Notes: generated from the letters alone by a model not told the origin. A stretch of 64,000 nucleotides of DNA from Pseudomonadota bacterium (GCA_023387585.1 JAEWHZ010000206.1:1-64000), one strand, 5' to 3'. Positions 36,491-45,235 are shown, counted from the first letter of the stretch. Translations and numbers: made by a program.

Positions 36491-37935
36491 GAATCGCCTC
36501 GGGTTAGTATCCAGCCGGTCGGCAGGGCCGCCATATTCACGTTGTCGGCGGCGATCACGGCATCAGCCAGATTGTGCGACTTCACGCCGAGGTCCTTCTT
36601 GAGCTTGGCTTTGGGCACGACGCGCTTCTTGCCCTCGGTCTCGACCCACCACGGCACGCACAGCTCGGTGAACAGCGCATCGAGCTTCGCCTTGCCCATG
36701 CTCGACGAGAACGACAGCACGTCCTCGGGCTTGATCGATTGGCCCCGCGTGACGGCGTTGAAGGTCAGCATCGCCCGGCGGGCTGTATTGGCCCAAGCCT
36801 GCGCCTTGAGGTTCAGGTATTCGTCCTTGTTCAGCGGGCTATTGCTGTTGGTCGGGTCGCTCGGTTGGTCCGCATCCATGACAGCGCCGCCGGCATGGAA
36901 TGCAAAGTGCTCGACCTTCGCCCCGACCGCCCCGTTCTGCTCATCGATGTAGCCGCCGACAAAAGCGCCGACGCCGATCGTGTCATAGGACACGGTGGCA
37001 TCGAGATGTTTTGCCTTGGCCCAGACACGCTTGGCATTCTGGACCAGTTCATCCTTGCCGCTCGACCAATCCTCGGCATCAGCGAACACGCCGTCGATCT
37101 TGTCAGCCGTCGCGCTCTTGTCCTCGCCATCATCGGCAGGGTCGAATCCCACGATGTTCCGGCCTGTCAGGTCCAGCTTCAGAACCTTGTGCGCATCAAC
37201 GCAGGCATCGAGCCAACGGCGCTTGAATATCGAAAGTTCGCTATCCCCCAGAGGCACGCCACCATAGACGTGCTCGAATAGCTCGGGGTCCCGCTCTTGC
37301 ATCGTCGCGATATCGCGCAACGCCTTCTGGGACAGGAACGGATTGTCCGCCCAATCGATCTTGTGCACCACCGAGTGTGGCTGCGCCGTCACCACGAAGT
37401 TCTGCCACACATAGTCCGTGACGTATTTCGGGTTGAATAGCAGGATCGTCAGGCTGTCCTCTTTGCGGATCGTTGGGCCAATGACTGTCCATTGATCCTC
37501 GGTCAGCTTCTCGGCTTCCTCGACCCAGAGAATGTCCACATCGGACGTACCCTTGATGTCCTCGAGATTGCGCTCGATGCCGTAGAAGATGAACTCCGAG
37601 CCAGTTGACCGGTGGATGATAGTTGTCTTCTGGACGTCGTATCGATCCGCCAAGCCGAGGTGCGCAATGGCCCACTTCAGCTCCGTGTAGACCGATTCCT
37701 GGATGCGGTTCTGGAAGCGACGAATGCACAACACCCGCATCCTGACGCCGACATGATCCACCAGACGAACAAGTTGGCAGGCGGTGTCCCGAGTCTTCGA
37801 GCTGGACCGGCCGCCGTGCAGTACGGCTATGTCGGCCTCGCCAAGAAAGACCTGCTCCCAAAAATCGAACAGCGCCGGGTTTGTAAGGTAGGTGCTTTCC
37901 TCTAGCTCTTTTCGCCGCGAAGCCGTTGACGCCAT
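36484..37935 (-). CDS. terL: Terminase large subunit
   Basis: A 483-aa PBSX-type terminase. The ATPase Walker A-like GGRSSSKT is at about 41-48 with Walker B VDILWVEEAE near 133-142; the nuclease domain has IVGFDPADDGEDKSA near 267 and TVSYDTIGVG further on. It cuts and translocates phage DNA into the prohead. It overlaps the small subunit gene by 34 bp in another frame. Confidence 0.95.
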   Translation of the reverse strand: MASTASRRKELEESTYLTNPALFDFWEQVFLGEADIAVLHGGRSSSKTRDTACQLVRLVDHVGVRMRVLCIRRFQNRIQESVYTELKWAIAHLGLADRYDVQKTTIIHRSTGSEFIFYGIERNLEDIKGTSDVDILWVEEAEKLTEDQWTVIGPTIRKEDSLTILLFNPKYVTDYVWQNFVVTAQPHSVVHKIDWADNPFLSQKALRDIATMQERDPELFEHVYGGVPLGDSELSIFKRRWLDACVDAHKVLKLDLTGRNIVGFDPADDGEDKSATADKIDGVFADAEDWSSGKDELVQNAKRVWAKAKHLDATVSYDTIGVGAFVGGYIDEQNGAVGAKVEHFAFHAGGAVMDADQPSDPTNSNSPLNKDEYLNLKAQAWANTARRAMLTFNAVTRGQSIKPEDVLSFSSSMGKAKLDALFTELCVPWWVETEGKKRVVPKAKLKKDLGVKSHNLADAVIAADNVNMAALPTGWILTRGDSW

Positions 37936-38300
37936 GTCTTGTCTTCCGCCTGCTCCCAGCCGCCGGGCTCGCTCACCTCAGTTTTTGCCGGAGCGTGGGA
38001 GCCCTGCATCTTGTTCGCCTCGGCAATAGCGGCGATGGCAACACGAGGGTCAGCCTTGGCCTGCGCATCGTGGATGGTCTTGAGAGACGCGAGCCGATCA
38101 GCGGCGGTCCATTCAGCCTTCTCCGATATGCGCTCGACCAGCTCCGCCACGCGAGCTTCGATGTTCACATTTGTTGACAAACGCGATGCAGCCGAACGGC
38201 TCGGCTTGTACCCTGCCCGCTCATAGGCGTCGGCAGCACTTGCGCCTTTGGCGAGTGCCTGCGCAAATACTTCATGCTTTGGGTTTTGGAGGACGGGCAT
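37902..38300 (-). CDS. terS: Terminase small subunit
   Basis: A 132-aa protein of the Terminase_2 type: NPKHEVFAQALAKGASAADA, then YERAGYKPSRSAASRLSTNV (DNA-binding helix-turn-helix) and an alpha-helical oligomerisation segment. The ATG (38300) shares two bases with the ATG of the opposite-strand gene at 38299, so there is no intergenic space for a late promoter. Confidence 0.9.
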   Translation of the reverse strand: MPVLQNPKHEVFAQALAKGASAADAYERAGYKPSRSAASRLSTNVNIEARVAELVERISEKAEWTAADRLASLKTIHDAQAKADPRVAIAAIAEANKMQGSHAPAKTEVSEPGGWEQAEDKTWRQRLRGEKS

Positions 38301-38835
38301 GGCGGATTACTGGCCTCAAATAATCACAGCGGGCGCCGGCCTATTTGGAACCATCGTCGGCGGATTAATATCGTGGGCGGTACAAAGACAGTCCCGCCGA
38401 CACGACAGAGAGGAGCGACGTTTCGCCTTAGCTCATTCTGTCGCAGCGGAAATTGAGGCGTATTTAGACATTGTAGATAGTCGCAATCACATCAGTTACG
38501 CGGAGGGCATCGCCGCCGAGAATGAGCGCGGGAACAAAATGGTCCCCAAAAACTGGTTATCGCCGCTCGAGAAGCAGCACTCGCCATTCCGCGTCTTGGA
38601 GGCCAATTTGGGCAACATCGGAATCTTAGGCGATGTGTGCAAGGATATTGCCAGCTTCTATAGTCGCGTTATGGCTGTACGAACGACGCTGATGATGGCT
38701 GACGAAGGCGCTTATGATGAGGCAGCGGCAAAAGACCTTGCTGACATCCTAAGGGCCGAGATTACGCTCTGGACCAACGCCAACAAGCTTGGTCGTTACA
38801 TCGTCCAGGAACTTCGCAGGCCCGCTCCAAAATGA
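38299..38835 (+). CDS. Membrane-anchored protein of unknown function, divergent from terS
   Basis: A 178-aa protein. One N-terminal membrane segment (ITAGAGLFGTIVGGLISWAV), then a basic patch (QRQSRRHDREERR) and a mostly helical cytoplasmic domain. AT-richer than its neighbours. The ATG follows TTGGAGG, located within terS. Similar N-anchored helical proteins are common in prophages as cargo; exclusion of related phages is a possibility, not shown. Confidence 0.7.
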   Translation: MADYWPQIITAGAGLFGTIVGGLISWAVQRQSRRHDREERRFALAHSVAAEIEAYLDIVDSRNHISYAEGIAAENERGNKMVPKNWLSPLEKQHSPFRVLEANLGNIGILGDVCKDIASFYSRVMAVRTTLMMADEGAYDEAAAKDLADILRAEITLWTNANKLGRYIVQELRRPAPK

Positions 38836-39176
38836 GCCGATTGCTGGGCGCCTGGGCTGGGGGCGTTCCGTGCGCAACAGGCGCCGCCGCTTCGATAGGA
38901 TTGAGGCGGTTCGGATTGTGACGTTGCCTGCCGTAAGCTTCCCAACTTGCAGGATCGTACCGAACGCAGCTGGCTTCTGCACATGGGTCGGGAAACTGTG
39001 TCGGGGCTATATCCGCCCCTCACCCGTCGCCTCAAACGAAAAAGGCCCGCACCTGGCGGACCTGAATTTTGGGCACAGGAAACCTTCGCGCCGATCTGCA
39101 TGGGATGGCTGGGTCCGGCCGGGCAATGGCCCAAAGTGATGCTGACGAGAGCGCACCGGATCATCCAGCAGCCAAT
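38836..39176. other. 340-bp region without a credible gene, between NusG-like and terminase genes
   Basis: Open frames on the plus strand here have low-quality translations. The stretch contains the minus-strand hairpin at 39040-39063 and otherwise nothing I can assign. It is the natural site for a late promoter or an antitermination loading site; no convincing -35/-10 was found by eye. Confidence 0.5.
39040..39063 (-). terminator. Intrinsic terminator downstream of NusG-like gene
   Basis: Minus strand: GGTCCGC arm, loop CAGGT, GCGGGCC arm (one G-T pair), then TTTTT. It lies 114 bp past the NusG-like stop and before all late genes. If the leftward transcript is to reach terS it must read through this element. 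Confidence 0.72.
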
Positions 39177-39761
39177 CTATGCGGCTGCTCGTGATTTGGC
39201 AAGCGGCTCGATGTCCGAAACGCACAGATTTACCCGCGTAGGTCGCCCGAAGATCGCAACCTCGGCCGTGACCGTCTCCCGGTCCTTGATTTCGCTGATG
39301 GTCGCGATGAAGGCGGCGAATGGGCCGTCAGTAATGCGCGCGCGGAGCCCAGGCTTGAAGCGCTTCCGCAGCTCAGCCATCTGCTGACGCGGATCGCTGA
39401 CGGCCGGGCGCCCGAACTCCCGCCGGCGCTGGCGACGGATGAAGTCGCTCACAGCGTCGTCCGGAATCGGGAACGGTCCCCACTCGCCGGCTGCGTTCGC
39501 AGCACAAACATACCCGCGCACGCCCTGGCAGGTTTCGACCCGCCGGAACTTCGGAACACCGCGCTCGATCAACTCGTCGGGGAACCTGATGAAGATGTAG
39601 CCGACCAGCAACGGGCGGAAGCGGACCTCCTCCTTACGGCTACGCCTATTCCTTACCGGATAGCTTCGCTTTGGGAGATATACCCGGATGCCGGCACGCC
39701 GGAGCTCACCCGCAGCCTTCTTCTCGCATAGCGGATTCGTCTTGATCGCGTACCAGGTCAC
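39177..39761 (-). CDS. NusG-like transcription elongation / antitermination protein
   Basis: A 194-aa NusG paralogue. NGN domain: MTWYAIKTNPLCEKKAAGEL, LPKRSYPVRNRRSRKEEVRF, RPLLVGYIFIRF. C-terminal KOW-like segment (FKPGLRARITDGPFAAFIAT; VTAEVAIFGRPTRVNLCVSD). Located between the replication genes and the terminase, where phages place their late regulator. It is an attractive candidate to modify RNA polymerase for read-through of the hairpin at 39040-39063. Coupled to the small gene upstream by ATGA. Confidence 0.88.
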   Translation of the reverse strand: MTWYAIKTNPLCEKKAAGELRRAGIRVYLPKRSYPVRNRRSRKEEVRFRPLLVGYIFIRFPDELIERGVPKFRRVETCQGVRGYVCAANAAGEWGPFPIPDDAVSDFIRRQRRREFGRPAVSDPRQQMAELRKRFKPGLRARITDGPFAAFIATISEIKDRETVTAEVAIFGRPTRVNLCVSDIEPLAKSRAAA

Positions 39762-39949
39762 GTGAGCCTCTTTCCCTGATTGCCCGGCAACCGACGCCGG
39801 AAGTCTCTAACTGCCGACAGAACCTCGGCGGCCAAACCCGGCATTGTCAGCCCTCTGGACTCGTATTCATCCGCGGCCGCGAGAACGCGGGTGATGAAGT
39901 TCTTTCGGGCTCCGCCGCGCTGTTCAGCACCGGTTTGAGAATGCGTCAT
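39758..39949 (-). CDS. Small protein, unknown
   Basis: A 63-aa protein, MTHSQTGAEQRGGARKNFIT at the N-terminus, helical, basic C-terminus. Overlaps both neighbours by 4 bp (ATGA), part of a tightly coupled operon. Confidence 0.65.
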   Translation of the reverse strand: MTHSQTGAEQRGGARKNFITRVLAAADEYESRGLTMPGLAAEVLSAVRDFRRRLPGNQGKRLT

Positions 39950-40143
39950 GCTGCGTCGCCCAGTTCTCGGACGCACCGCCCGGAAGTCCACCACGGCTTG
40001 TCCCACACCCCGCCGTTCTCCCAGCACAGCCGCTGCTCTTGCAGGCTTCCAGCTTTTGTCACGAGCACCGACCCGACCGAGCACGACGCCACGGCGAACA
40101 CCATGAGGGTCGCGCAGACCCAGCCAACGATTTCCGCGTTCAT
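39946..40143 (-). CDS. Small membrane or lipoprotein-like protein
   Basis: A 65-aa protein, one N-terminal hydrophobic segment (IVGWVCATLMVFAVASCSV) with a cysteine near a lipobox-like position (AVAS-C), then a short soluble tail with a Cys pair (LCWENGG, GRCVRE). ATGA overlaps on both sides. Confidence 0.65.
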   Translation of the reverse strand: MNAEIVGWVCATLMVFAVASCSVGSVLVTKAGSLQEQRLCWENGGVWDKPWWTSGRCVRELGDAA

Positions 40144-40274
40144 CGGATGACCTCCATCCAAATCGCGGCTCCGCCGGTCATCACAGCGATGAATGCCCAA
40201 CCTCGCGGATCGCTCGCCGCTAGCGCGAGCGAGGCTCCGAAGGCGGTCCACACCATTGGGAGAATTCTGGTCAT
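40140..40274 (-). CDS. 44-aa hydrophobic protein
   Basis: Starts MTRILPMVWTAFGASLALAA and has two hydrophobic stretches (MVWTAFGASLALAA; WAFIAVMTGGAAIW) with a short polar turn between, so probably a two-span peptide. ATGA overlap with the next gene; strand and spacing show it is real. Confidence 0.62.
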   Translation of the reverse strand: MTRILPMVWTAFGASLALAASDPRGWAFIAVMTGGAAIWMEVIR

Positions 40275-40465
40275 GCTGCGCTCTCCTGCCGAGCCTGAGC
40301 CGCGTGTTCGGCGCAGAACCATTCTCCAGCGAATTTCGGATTGCCCGTCGCCAGTGCCTTGCGGAGATCGGCGTTCCGGCTTTCGGAGGCAGGGGCGCCG
40401 CAAACCTCACAGCGGAACAGGAACACGCGGGCACCGCCGGGAATCTGGAACGTAGAGGCGGGCAT
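40271..40465 (-). CDS. Small zinc-ribbon-like protein
   Basis: A 64-aa protein. FRCEVCG near 18-24 and EWFCAEHA near 50 give a C-x2-C...C-x2-H pattern expected for a zinc site. Start ATG at 40465 overlaps the end of the replication protein gene. Unknown role. Confidence 0.65.
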   Translation of the reverse strand: MPASTFQIPGGARVFLFRCEVCGAPASESRNADLRKALATGNPKFAGEWFCAEHAAQARQESAA

Positions 40466-41331
40466 CAGGCGGCATCCACGAGAAATTCGGCCGGAACCTG
40501 GCATCCCGGTTGCCCCGGCTCTGGTCCGAGCGAGTACGGCCAGTGTCCGTCGATGCGCCATTGGGCAATCCGCTTTTCCCATTGAGGGTCAGGCGCTTTG
40601 GGCTTGGAGCCGAGAGCCTTCACGCCATTCCGCTTCGCCACAAACTCGTGGACGAACTCTGGCACCAGGGTCCACGACCGGAACACGAAGCCTGCCGCCG
40701 CCTTGAACGATATGGCCGGGATGATGTCGGCTTCGAGATCGAAATCTGCGTCGAGCAGGCCGATGATCGGGGCGATGTTGATCAGCGCCGGACTTCGCAT
40801 GGATTGCGGATCGTCGAGATTGGCCGCTTTGAGCAGCTTGTCGGTGATCCCGTCAAAATCGCGCGCGCCGCGTGACTGCGAAGCAGTTTCCTTTTCCCCT
40901 TCCCTCCTCCCTCCTCCATCCTCCATCTGCTCGACTTCTTCCCCACCGGTTCGGAGCTGGTTCCCCACCGGTTCGGCATTTTCGGCCTTTGCGCCGACAA
41001 ATTCGCGGAACTGGTCCGAAAGCATGCCGGACGAATTGGGCTTCTTGGGCCTCTGATATCGCTGGAAGTTCCTAACCAGTCCCGGACGCTTGGGGTGATC
41101 GTCGTCACGCATGATGAACGACGCCGACACCAGTTCGGACAGCAGGGACTCTACATCGACAGCATCGACCGGGAAAATCCGGGCCTTGAGTGTCAGCGGC
41201 TTCCATTCGAACACGCCGTCATCGAAAGCCTCATTCCAAATTCCGAACAGCAAGAGGCGCGCGTTCGCGCTCAGCGTCATAAAGCCTTCGTCGGTCCAGA
41301 TGCCGGGATGAATGGATCGGATGCGGCTCAT
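40465..41331 (-). CDS. Phage replication protein, O/DnaD-like
   Basis: A 288-aa protein. MSRIRSIHPGIWTDEGFMTL, FGIWNEAFDDGVFEWKPLTL and the following SASFIMRDDDHPKRPGLVRNFQRYQ segment match the N-terminal winged-helix domain of phage replication initiators related to DnaD/lambda O. The middle is low-complexity and acidic (EEVEQMEDGGGRREGEK) and the end is a separate helical domain, probably for helicase contact. Adjacent to DnaB. Confidence 0.75.
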   Translation of the reverse strand: MSRIRSIHPGIWTDEGFMTLSANARLLLFGIWNEAFDDGVFEWKPLTLKARIFPVDAVDVESLLSELVSASFIMRDDDHPKRPGLVRNFQRYQRPKKPNSSGMLSDQFREFVGAKAENAEPVGNQLRTGGEEVEQMEDGGGRREGEKETASQSRGARDFDGITDKLLKAANLDDPQSMRSPALINIAPIIGLLDADFDLEADIIPAISFKAAAGFVFRSWTLVPEFVHEFVAKRNGVKALGSKPKAPDPQWEKRIAQWRIDGHWPYSLGPEPGQPGCQVPAEFLVDAA

Positions 41332-42689
41332 GCAATATCCCTCAAGCTCGAATGGGCGATGGAGCACCACAAGCGAACGTCGCCGGGTGATCCGTTGCGG
41401 TTCTTCCGGATCAGGATGTCGAGGCGCCAGCGCGCATCGGCCATCTTGTCCAGGTCATGGTTGGGGTCTTGTTCGAGGTAGTAAGCCTCGCGGAACAGGA
41501 ACGCGACGACATGTGCGTCCTGCTCGATCTCGCCGGACCAGCGCAGGTCGGACAGGGTTGGGCGATTGTCGCCACGCTTCTCCACTTCTCGGGAAAGCTG
41601 GCACAGCGCGAGGACGCAGCAGTCCAGTTCCTTCGCCAGAGCCCGCAGGAAGTTGGAAACTTCGCTGGTCTCAGCCACCTTGTTGCCGCCGTAGCGACTG
41701 GTCGGGGTAATGAGGCCCATATGGTCGATGCAGAGAACGCCGAGCTCGATCCCCTGTGCATGCATCTCTGCCTTGACGCGGCGGGCGCGGGCGGCGATTT
41801 CCGCGCAGGTCATCGACCCGCAGTCGTCAACCACAATCGGAAGTTCACGGATCGCCGTGCGGGCATCCATGATCCGATCTTCATGCTGGCGACAGCGCTC
41901 GGACCAGCGCAGGATGTCACCGAAGCCGGGCGCATGCACATGGTCGCACTGATCCGATATCATGCGGGCCGATACCTCGCGGCGCGGCATTTCCAGCGAG
42001 ACGATAGCCACCCCTACCCCGCTGGCGGCCGTGCGGCGCAGGGACGAGCACATGAGGGCCGACTTCCCCATTCCGGGGCGACCGGCGAACACATAGAGCT
42101 GTCCGCGCTGATAGCCGTTTAGCTTGTTGTCGAGCGCGGCAAGACCGGTGCTGAAGCCGCGCATGGCGTCGGCGTTTCGGATATCCTCGAAAAGTCCGTC
42201 GACCGCCTCCGCCATAGTGTGTGTGGCGCGGCCCTCGCGGACAGAGGTGATCTCGTCCACCGTGACGATGGCGTCGGAGGCGACCTTGTACGGGTCCGCA
42301 TCGAAGCTCACCGCGTCAGACCTCATGCGATCGGACAGAGCGATAAGCTCGCGGCGCGCCCAGCGCTCGCGGAGGCCATGGACGAGACTCGGCAGCATGA
42401 CCGAGGGCAGCGCAGCGGCGGAGAGGGAGGCAAAATACTGGCCCCGGCTCATGGCGCCCATATTGGCCGGCAGGCGCTCTATGACGGTCTGCACGGCGAC
42501 CCTGCACCCATCCGCGACGATGGAGCGGCAGGTATCGAACATGTAGCGCGCCAGCTCATCCGCGAACCACTCGGGACGCAGGCCATCAGCATGGGCGATG
42601 AACGTCTCGTGGCTCTCGATCAGCGAGCCCATGAGAATGTGTTCGCTGTCTACGTCCGACAGGTCGATGTGCTCGGCAGGCTGGGTCAT
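41328..42689 (-). CDS. dnaB: Replicative DNA helicase (DnaB-like)
   Basis: A 453-aa protein: an N-terminal DnaB domain and a RecA-like C-terminal ATPase. Walker A GRPGMGKS is at 203-210; IVSLEMPRREVSARMI (H1a region) and VLCIDHMGLITP (Walker B) follow. It would unwind phage origin DNA with the initiators upstream and downstream. It overlaps both neighbouring genes by ATGA. Confidence 0.93.
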   Translation of the reverse strand: MTQPAEHIDLSDVDSEHILMGSLIESHETFIAHADGLRPEWFADELARYMFDTCRSIVADGCRVAVQTVIERLPANMGAMSRGQYFASLSAAALPSVMLPSLVHGLRERWARRELIALSDRMRSDAVSFDADPYKVASDAIVTVDEITSVREGRATHTMAEAVDGLFEDIRNADAMRGFSTGLAALDNKLNGYQRGQLYVFAGRPGMGKSALMCSSLRRTAASGVGVAIVSLEMPRREVSARMISDQCDHVHAPGFGDILRWSERCRQHEDRIMDARTAIRELPIVVDDCGSMTCAEIAARARRVKAEMHAQGIELGVLCIDHMGLITPTSRYGGNKVAETSEVSNFLRALAKELDCCVLALCQLSREVEKRGDNRPTLSDLRWSGEIEQDAHVVAFLFREAYYLEQDPNHDLDKMADARWRLDILIRKNRNGSPGDVRLWCSIAHSSLRDIA

Positions 42690-43213
42690 TTCTGCACCCG
42701 CACCTCGCGCCGCCGCCTGAACCTTACCTGTCCCAGCGTCGGCGGAGCCGGATCAACGAGCTTTTCGGTCCTGCCGGCTCTTTTCATGCCATGGAGCACG
42801 GTGGTGTGGTCCCGGTTGAACAGGCTCCCGATCCCCGGAAGGCTCATCTGCGTGTGCTGGTAAACAAGGCCCATGGCCTCGTGCCGTGCGGCAGAAACCA
42901 GGAACGTCCGCTTGGAACTCATGATGTCGGCTACGCTGATGCCGTGGCGCAGGCTCGCGAGCTTGATCAGGAACCGCGCCGAGCATGGCATGTGCATGTC
43001 CAGCGGCACGCGGCCTTTCGGGAGCGGGGGGACTATGGGCGCCTCTACTGGCTCCTCCGGCTCTACCGCCTCGGGCGCCGGCAGAGACCTGACGACGAAA
43101 GGCCGGCGGGCAGGAATTATGCCCAGCCGTTCCTTCGCCTCACGGGATCGGCGATACTGCTCGGATGGCGATACGTTCGCGTATTCGTTCCAGGTGGTGG
43201 TGCTGTGAATCAT
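42686..43213 (-). CDS. DnaA domain IV-only DNA-binding protein
   Basis: A 175-aa protein. Residues about 95-155 read as the DnaA C-terminal domain IV: VADIMSSKRTFLVSAARHEA, SLPGIGSLFNRDHTTVLHG, including the RDHTTV signature that contacts the DnaA box. No AAA+ ATPase domain is present. The N-terminus is proline- and glutamate-rich. Placed between the methyltransferase and DnaB. It may recognise DnaA boxes in a phage origin or titrate host DnaA; both are inferred. Confidence 0.85.
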   Translation of the reverse strand: MIHSTTTWNEYANVSPSEQYRRSREAKERLGIIPARRPFVVRSLPAPEAVEPEEPVEAPIVPPLPKGRVPLDMHMPCSARFLIKLASLRHGISVADIMSSKRTFLVSAARHEAMGLVYQHTQMSLPGIGSLFNRDHTTVLHGMKRAGRTEKLVDPAPPTLGQVRFRRRREVRVQK

Positions 43214-44385
43214 GCGGCACCGTCCAGCAGCGACATTTGTAGCGGGTCGATTGCGTTCTGAACTGCGCCGCGATCCGCTTCGATGCGTCGGGCGGCGATA
43301 TGGACGTAGTCCTGATTGAGTTCGATGATCGTGCAGTCCAACTGCATCTGATCTGCGACAAGGGCTGTCGTCCCTGCCCCGCCGAATGGGTCCAGCACGT
43401 GCCCGCCCTTCGGGCATCCTGCTTTCAAGCAGCGTTCAACGAGTTCTGGCGGGAACGTTGCGAAATGCGCTTCGGAGAATGGGGCTGTACCGATGATCCA
43501 TGCAGGAAGCGGCGCGGGCTCCCAATTGCGCAGCGAGCGGGACCCGCGCGGGGTGTCCTCAATGCCTGTGTGCGAGATATGACCGACATGGCGGGGGCCA
43601 AGCTCAGACGCGCGGAGCTTTTCCTTCGCGTCCCATCGCTCGTTGAAGCCGCCCATGCGGCGACCAGACGATGAACCGACGGCAGCGGCGGCGGCGGCGA
43701 TGGCCGCCTGCTTCCCACGGGGCCCGCCTACTGCTTTCATTGGCCCGTTGGTTTTAGTGCCGCCGTTAGCTCGCAATGAACCTTTCTGGGATTCAACGTC
43801 CTGCGACCAGCGCTGAATGGAAGCCTCTGCGGCCCCCTGTCGAACCTCATCAGCCGCATAGAAATAGCGGGCGGACTTCGACAGCATGAATATCTTCTCG
43901 TGCGCCACCGCCGGCCGATCCTTGATCGACTCCGGCATTGGATTGGGCTTGGCCCAGACAATCTCGGATCGAACCCACCAGCCCCACTCCTGCAACGCGA
44001 TGGCGAGGCGGTTCGGGATCATGCAGAGGTCTTTGGCCTTGAGGGCTCCGCCTATCGTGGAGAACGGCTTGTCGCGAAACGTGCGGTCGTCATTGCCGGC
44101 GGCCTTCGTGTCGGCCGCGCTCCGTCCATTGGGCGAGGTCGCATAGCAATCGCCGTAGTTCAGCCACAGCGTGCCTGTTGGCTTCAGGACGCGATGCACC
44201 TCGGCGAACACGTCCACCATGACCGCAAGGTGGTCAGCCAGCGTTGGCTCAAGCCCAATCTGCCCGGCCACGCCATAATCGCGCAGGCCCCAGTAGGGCG
44301 GCGACGTCACCACGCAATCGAAATGATCGGCTGGAAGTTCGCGAAGCCTGTCTCGAACATCCCCGACCAAGATTGAAACGGTCAT
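43210..44385 (-). CDS. DNA methyltransferase, N4-cytosine/N6-adenine type
   Basis: A 391-aa enzyme of the beta class: catalytic motif TSPPYWGLRDYG at 27-38 precedes the SAM motif DPFGGAGTT near the C-terminus. The SPPY form (rather than DPPY) favours N4-cytosine. No restriction endonuclease partner is near, so it is a solitary methylase that may protect phage DNA or mark an origin. I take the ATG at 44385, coupled to the preceding small gene; a 73-residue extension reads that gene in another frame. Confidence 0.9.
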   Translation of the reverse strand: MTVSILVGDVRDRLRELPADHFDCVVTSPPYWGLRDYGVAGQIGLEPTLADHLAVMVDVFAEVHRVLKPTGTLWLNYGDCYATSPNGRSAADTKAAGNDDRTFRDKPFSTIGGALKAKDLCMIPNRLAIALQEWGWWVRSEIVWAKPNPMPESIKDRPAVAHEKIFMLSKSARYFYAADEVRQGAAEASIQRWSQDVESQKGSLRANGGTKTNGPMKAVGGPRGKQAAIAAAAAAVGSSSGRRMGGFNERWDAKEKLRASELGPRHVGHISHTGIEDTPRGSRSLRNWEPAPLPAWIIGTAPFSEAHFATFPPELVERCLKAGCPKGGHVLDPFGGAGTTALVADQMQLDCTIIELNQDYVHIAARRIEADRGAVQNAIDPLQMSLLDGAA

Positions 44386-44522
44386 GTCCGCACGCTCCCG
44401 CGCTTTGCGGCCCAGCCAGTCTCGCGCATCAGGTTCACCGTGGTGGCGAACTTTGCCTTGCGTTCGAGATCGGTCTTGGGGCCGAGGCGCTTCTTGAGGC
44501 GGATGTTTTCGGGCCGGGTCAT
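44382..44522 (-). CDS. 46-aa basic protein
   Basis: Starts MTRPENIRLKKRLGPKTDLE and ends AAKRGSVRT. Strongly basic. The stop overlaps the methyltransferase start by ATGA and its own start overlaps the end of the coiled-coil gene, so it is a bona fide member of the operon despite its size. Function is unknown. Confidence 0.65.
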   Translation of the reverse strand: MTRPENIRLKKRLGPKTDLERKAKFATTVNLMRETGWAAKRGSVRT

Positions 44523-44842
44523 TCCGCCGCCTCAAGCGTGTTCTGCGTGAGCCCGGCGGCGTAGAAGCTGAGCGCGCCATTGATGTCGGCAAGCTCGGCT
44601 TCAAAGCCCTTCATCAGGGCCTCATGGTGCCGCTGAGCGAGAGCGCGCCGCGACTCGACAGCTTCGCGCTCCGCCTCAAGGGACTTGGCCTCGGCCTCGA
44701 ACTTCTGCCGCGTCGATCCGACGCGACGGATCATCGGAGCCATCTGCTCCGCCGTCTCGACCAGAACGCGCTCCATTTCAGCCAAGTCGGGCTGAACAAG
44801 CTTGAGCGCCGGCTTCTTTAGGGTGGTCCTGCGTGTGGTCAC
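44519..44842 (-). CDS. Coiled-coil protein
   Basis: A 107-aa protein with a basic N-terminus (TTRRTTLKKPALKLVQ) and a long coiled coil rich in Glu, Ala and Arg (KFEAEAKSLEAEREAVESRR). Operon partner of the 46-aa protein. Unknown role. Confidence 0.65.
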   Translation of the reverse strand: MTTRRTTLKKPALKLVQPDLAEMERVLVETAEQMAPMIRRVGSTRQKFEAEAKSLEAEREAVESRRALAQRHHEALMKGFEAELADINGALSFYAAGLTQNTLEAAE

Positions 44843-44854
44843 GATTGATCCTCC

Positions 44855-45235
44855 TTAAGTTCCGGAGCGATCCGAAGCGCCAAGGAGCGCGCGGAGCGCA
44901 TCAACAAACGGGCGATGGAAATCCGGGTCCGTGCCCACCAGGAGAGCGTCGGCCCGGCCAATGAGGTGGTCGAGTTCGTTTCGTTCGGCGCGGCCATAGC
45001 GAACACCTGAGATTTCTTCGATCTTGCGCAGTTCGCGCGGCTTGAGGCTCACCCGGTCATCCGCGTACCAAACGTCCTTTGCCCGGCTGTAGGACCAGCC
45101 GAGACGGCGAGCGGCATGGCGCACCCGCTCTTTGACGAAGGAGGAAATCTGAGGCGGCGCGATCTGCTCGCGCATCTGTCGGGACGCGAATACGAGTTCA
45201 GACATTTCGGAGTTTTCCGGTGAAGTTTCGGACAT
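44855..45235 (-). CDS. Possible HTH/regulatory protein, unknown
   Basis: A 126-aa protein. Residues 28-70 (VRHAARRLGWSYSRAKDVWY, VSLKPRELRKIEEIS) suggest a helix-turn-helix-like DNA-binding segment. The end is helical. The ATG at 45235 follows AGGAAA; an alternative start lies 30 bp downstream. The Shine-Dalgarno lies inside a perfect palindrome. Confidence 0.62.
   Translation of the reverse strand: MSETSPENSEMSELVFASRQMREQIAPPQISSFVKERVRHAARRLGWSYSRAKDVWYADDRVSLKPRELRKIEEISGVRYGRAERNELDHLIGRADALLVGTDPDFHRPFVDALRALLGASDRSGT

Noticed and set aside
38947..39387. 146-aa plus-strand frame
   Set aside because: Antisense to the NusG-like gene for its second half and unlike a protein in composition.
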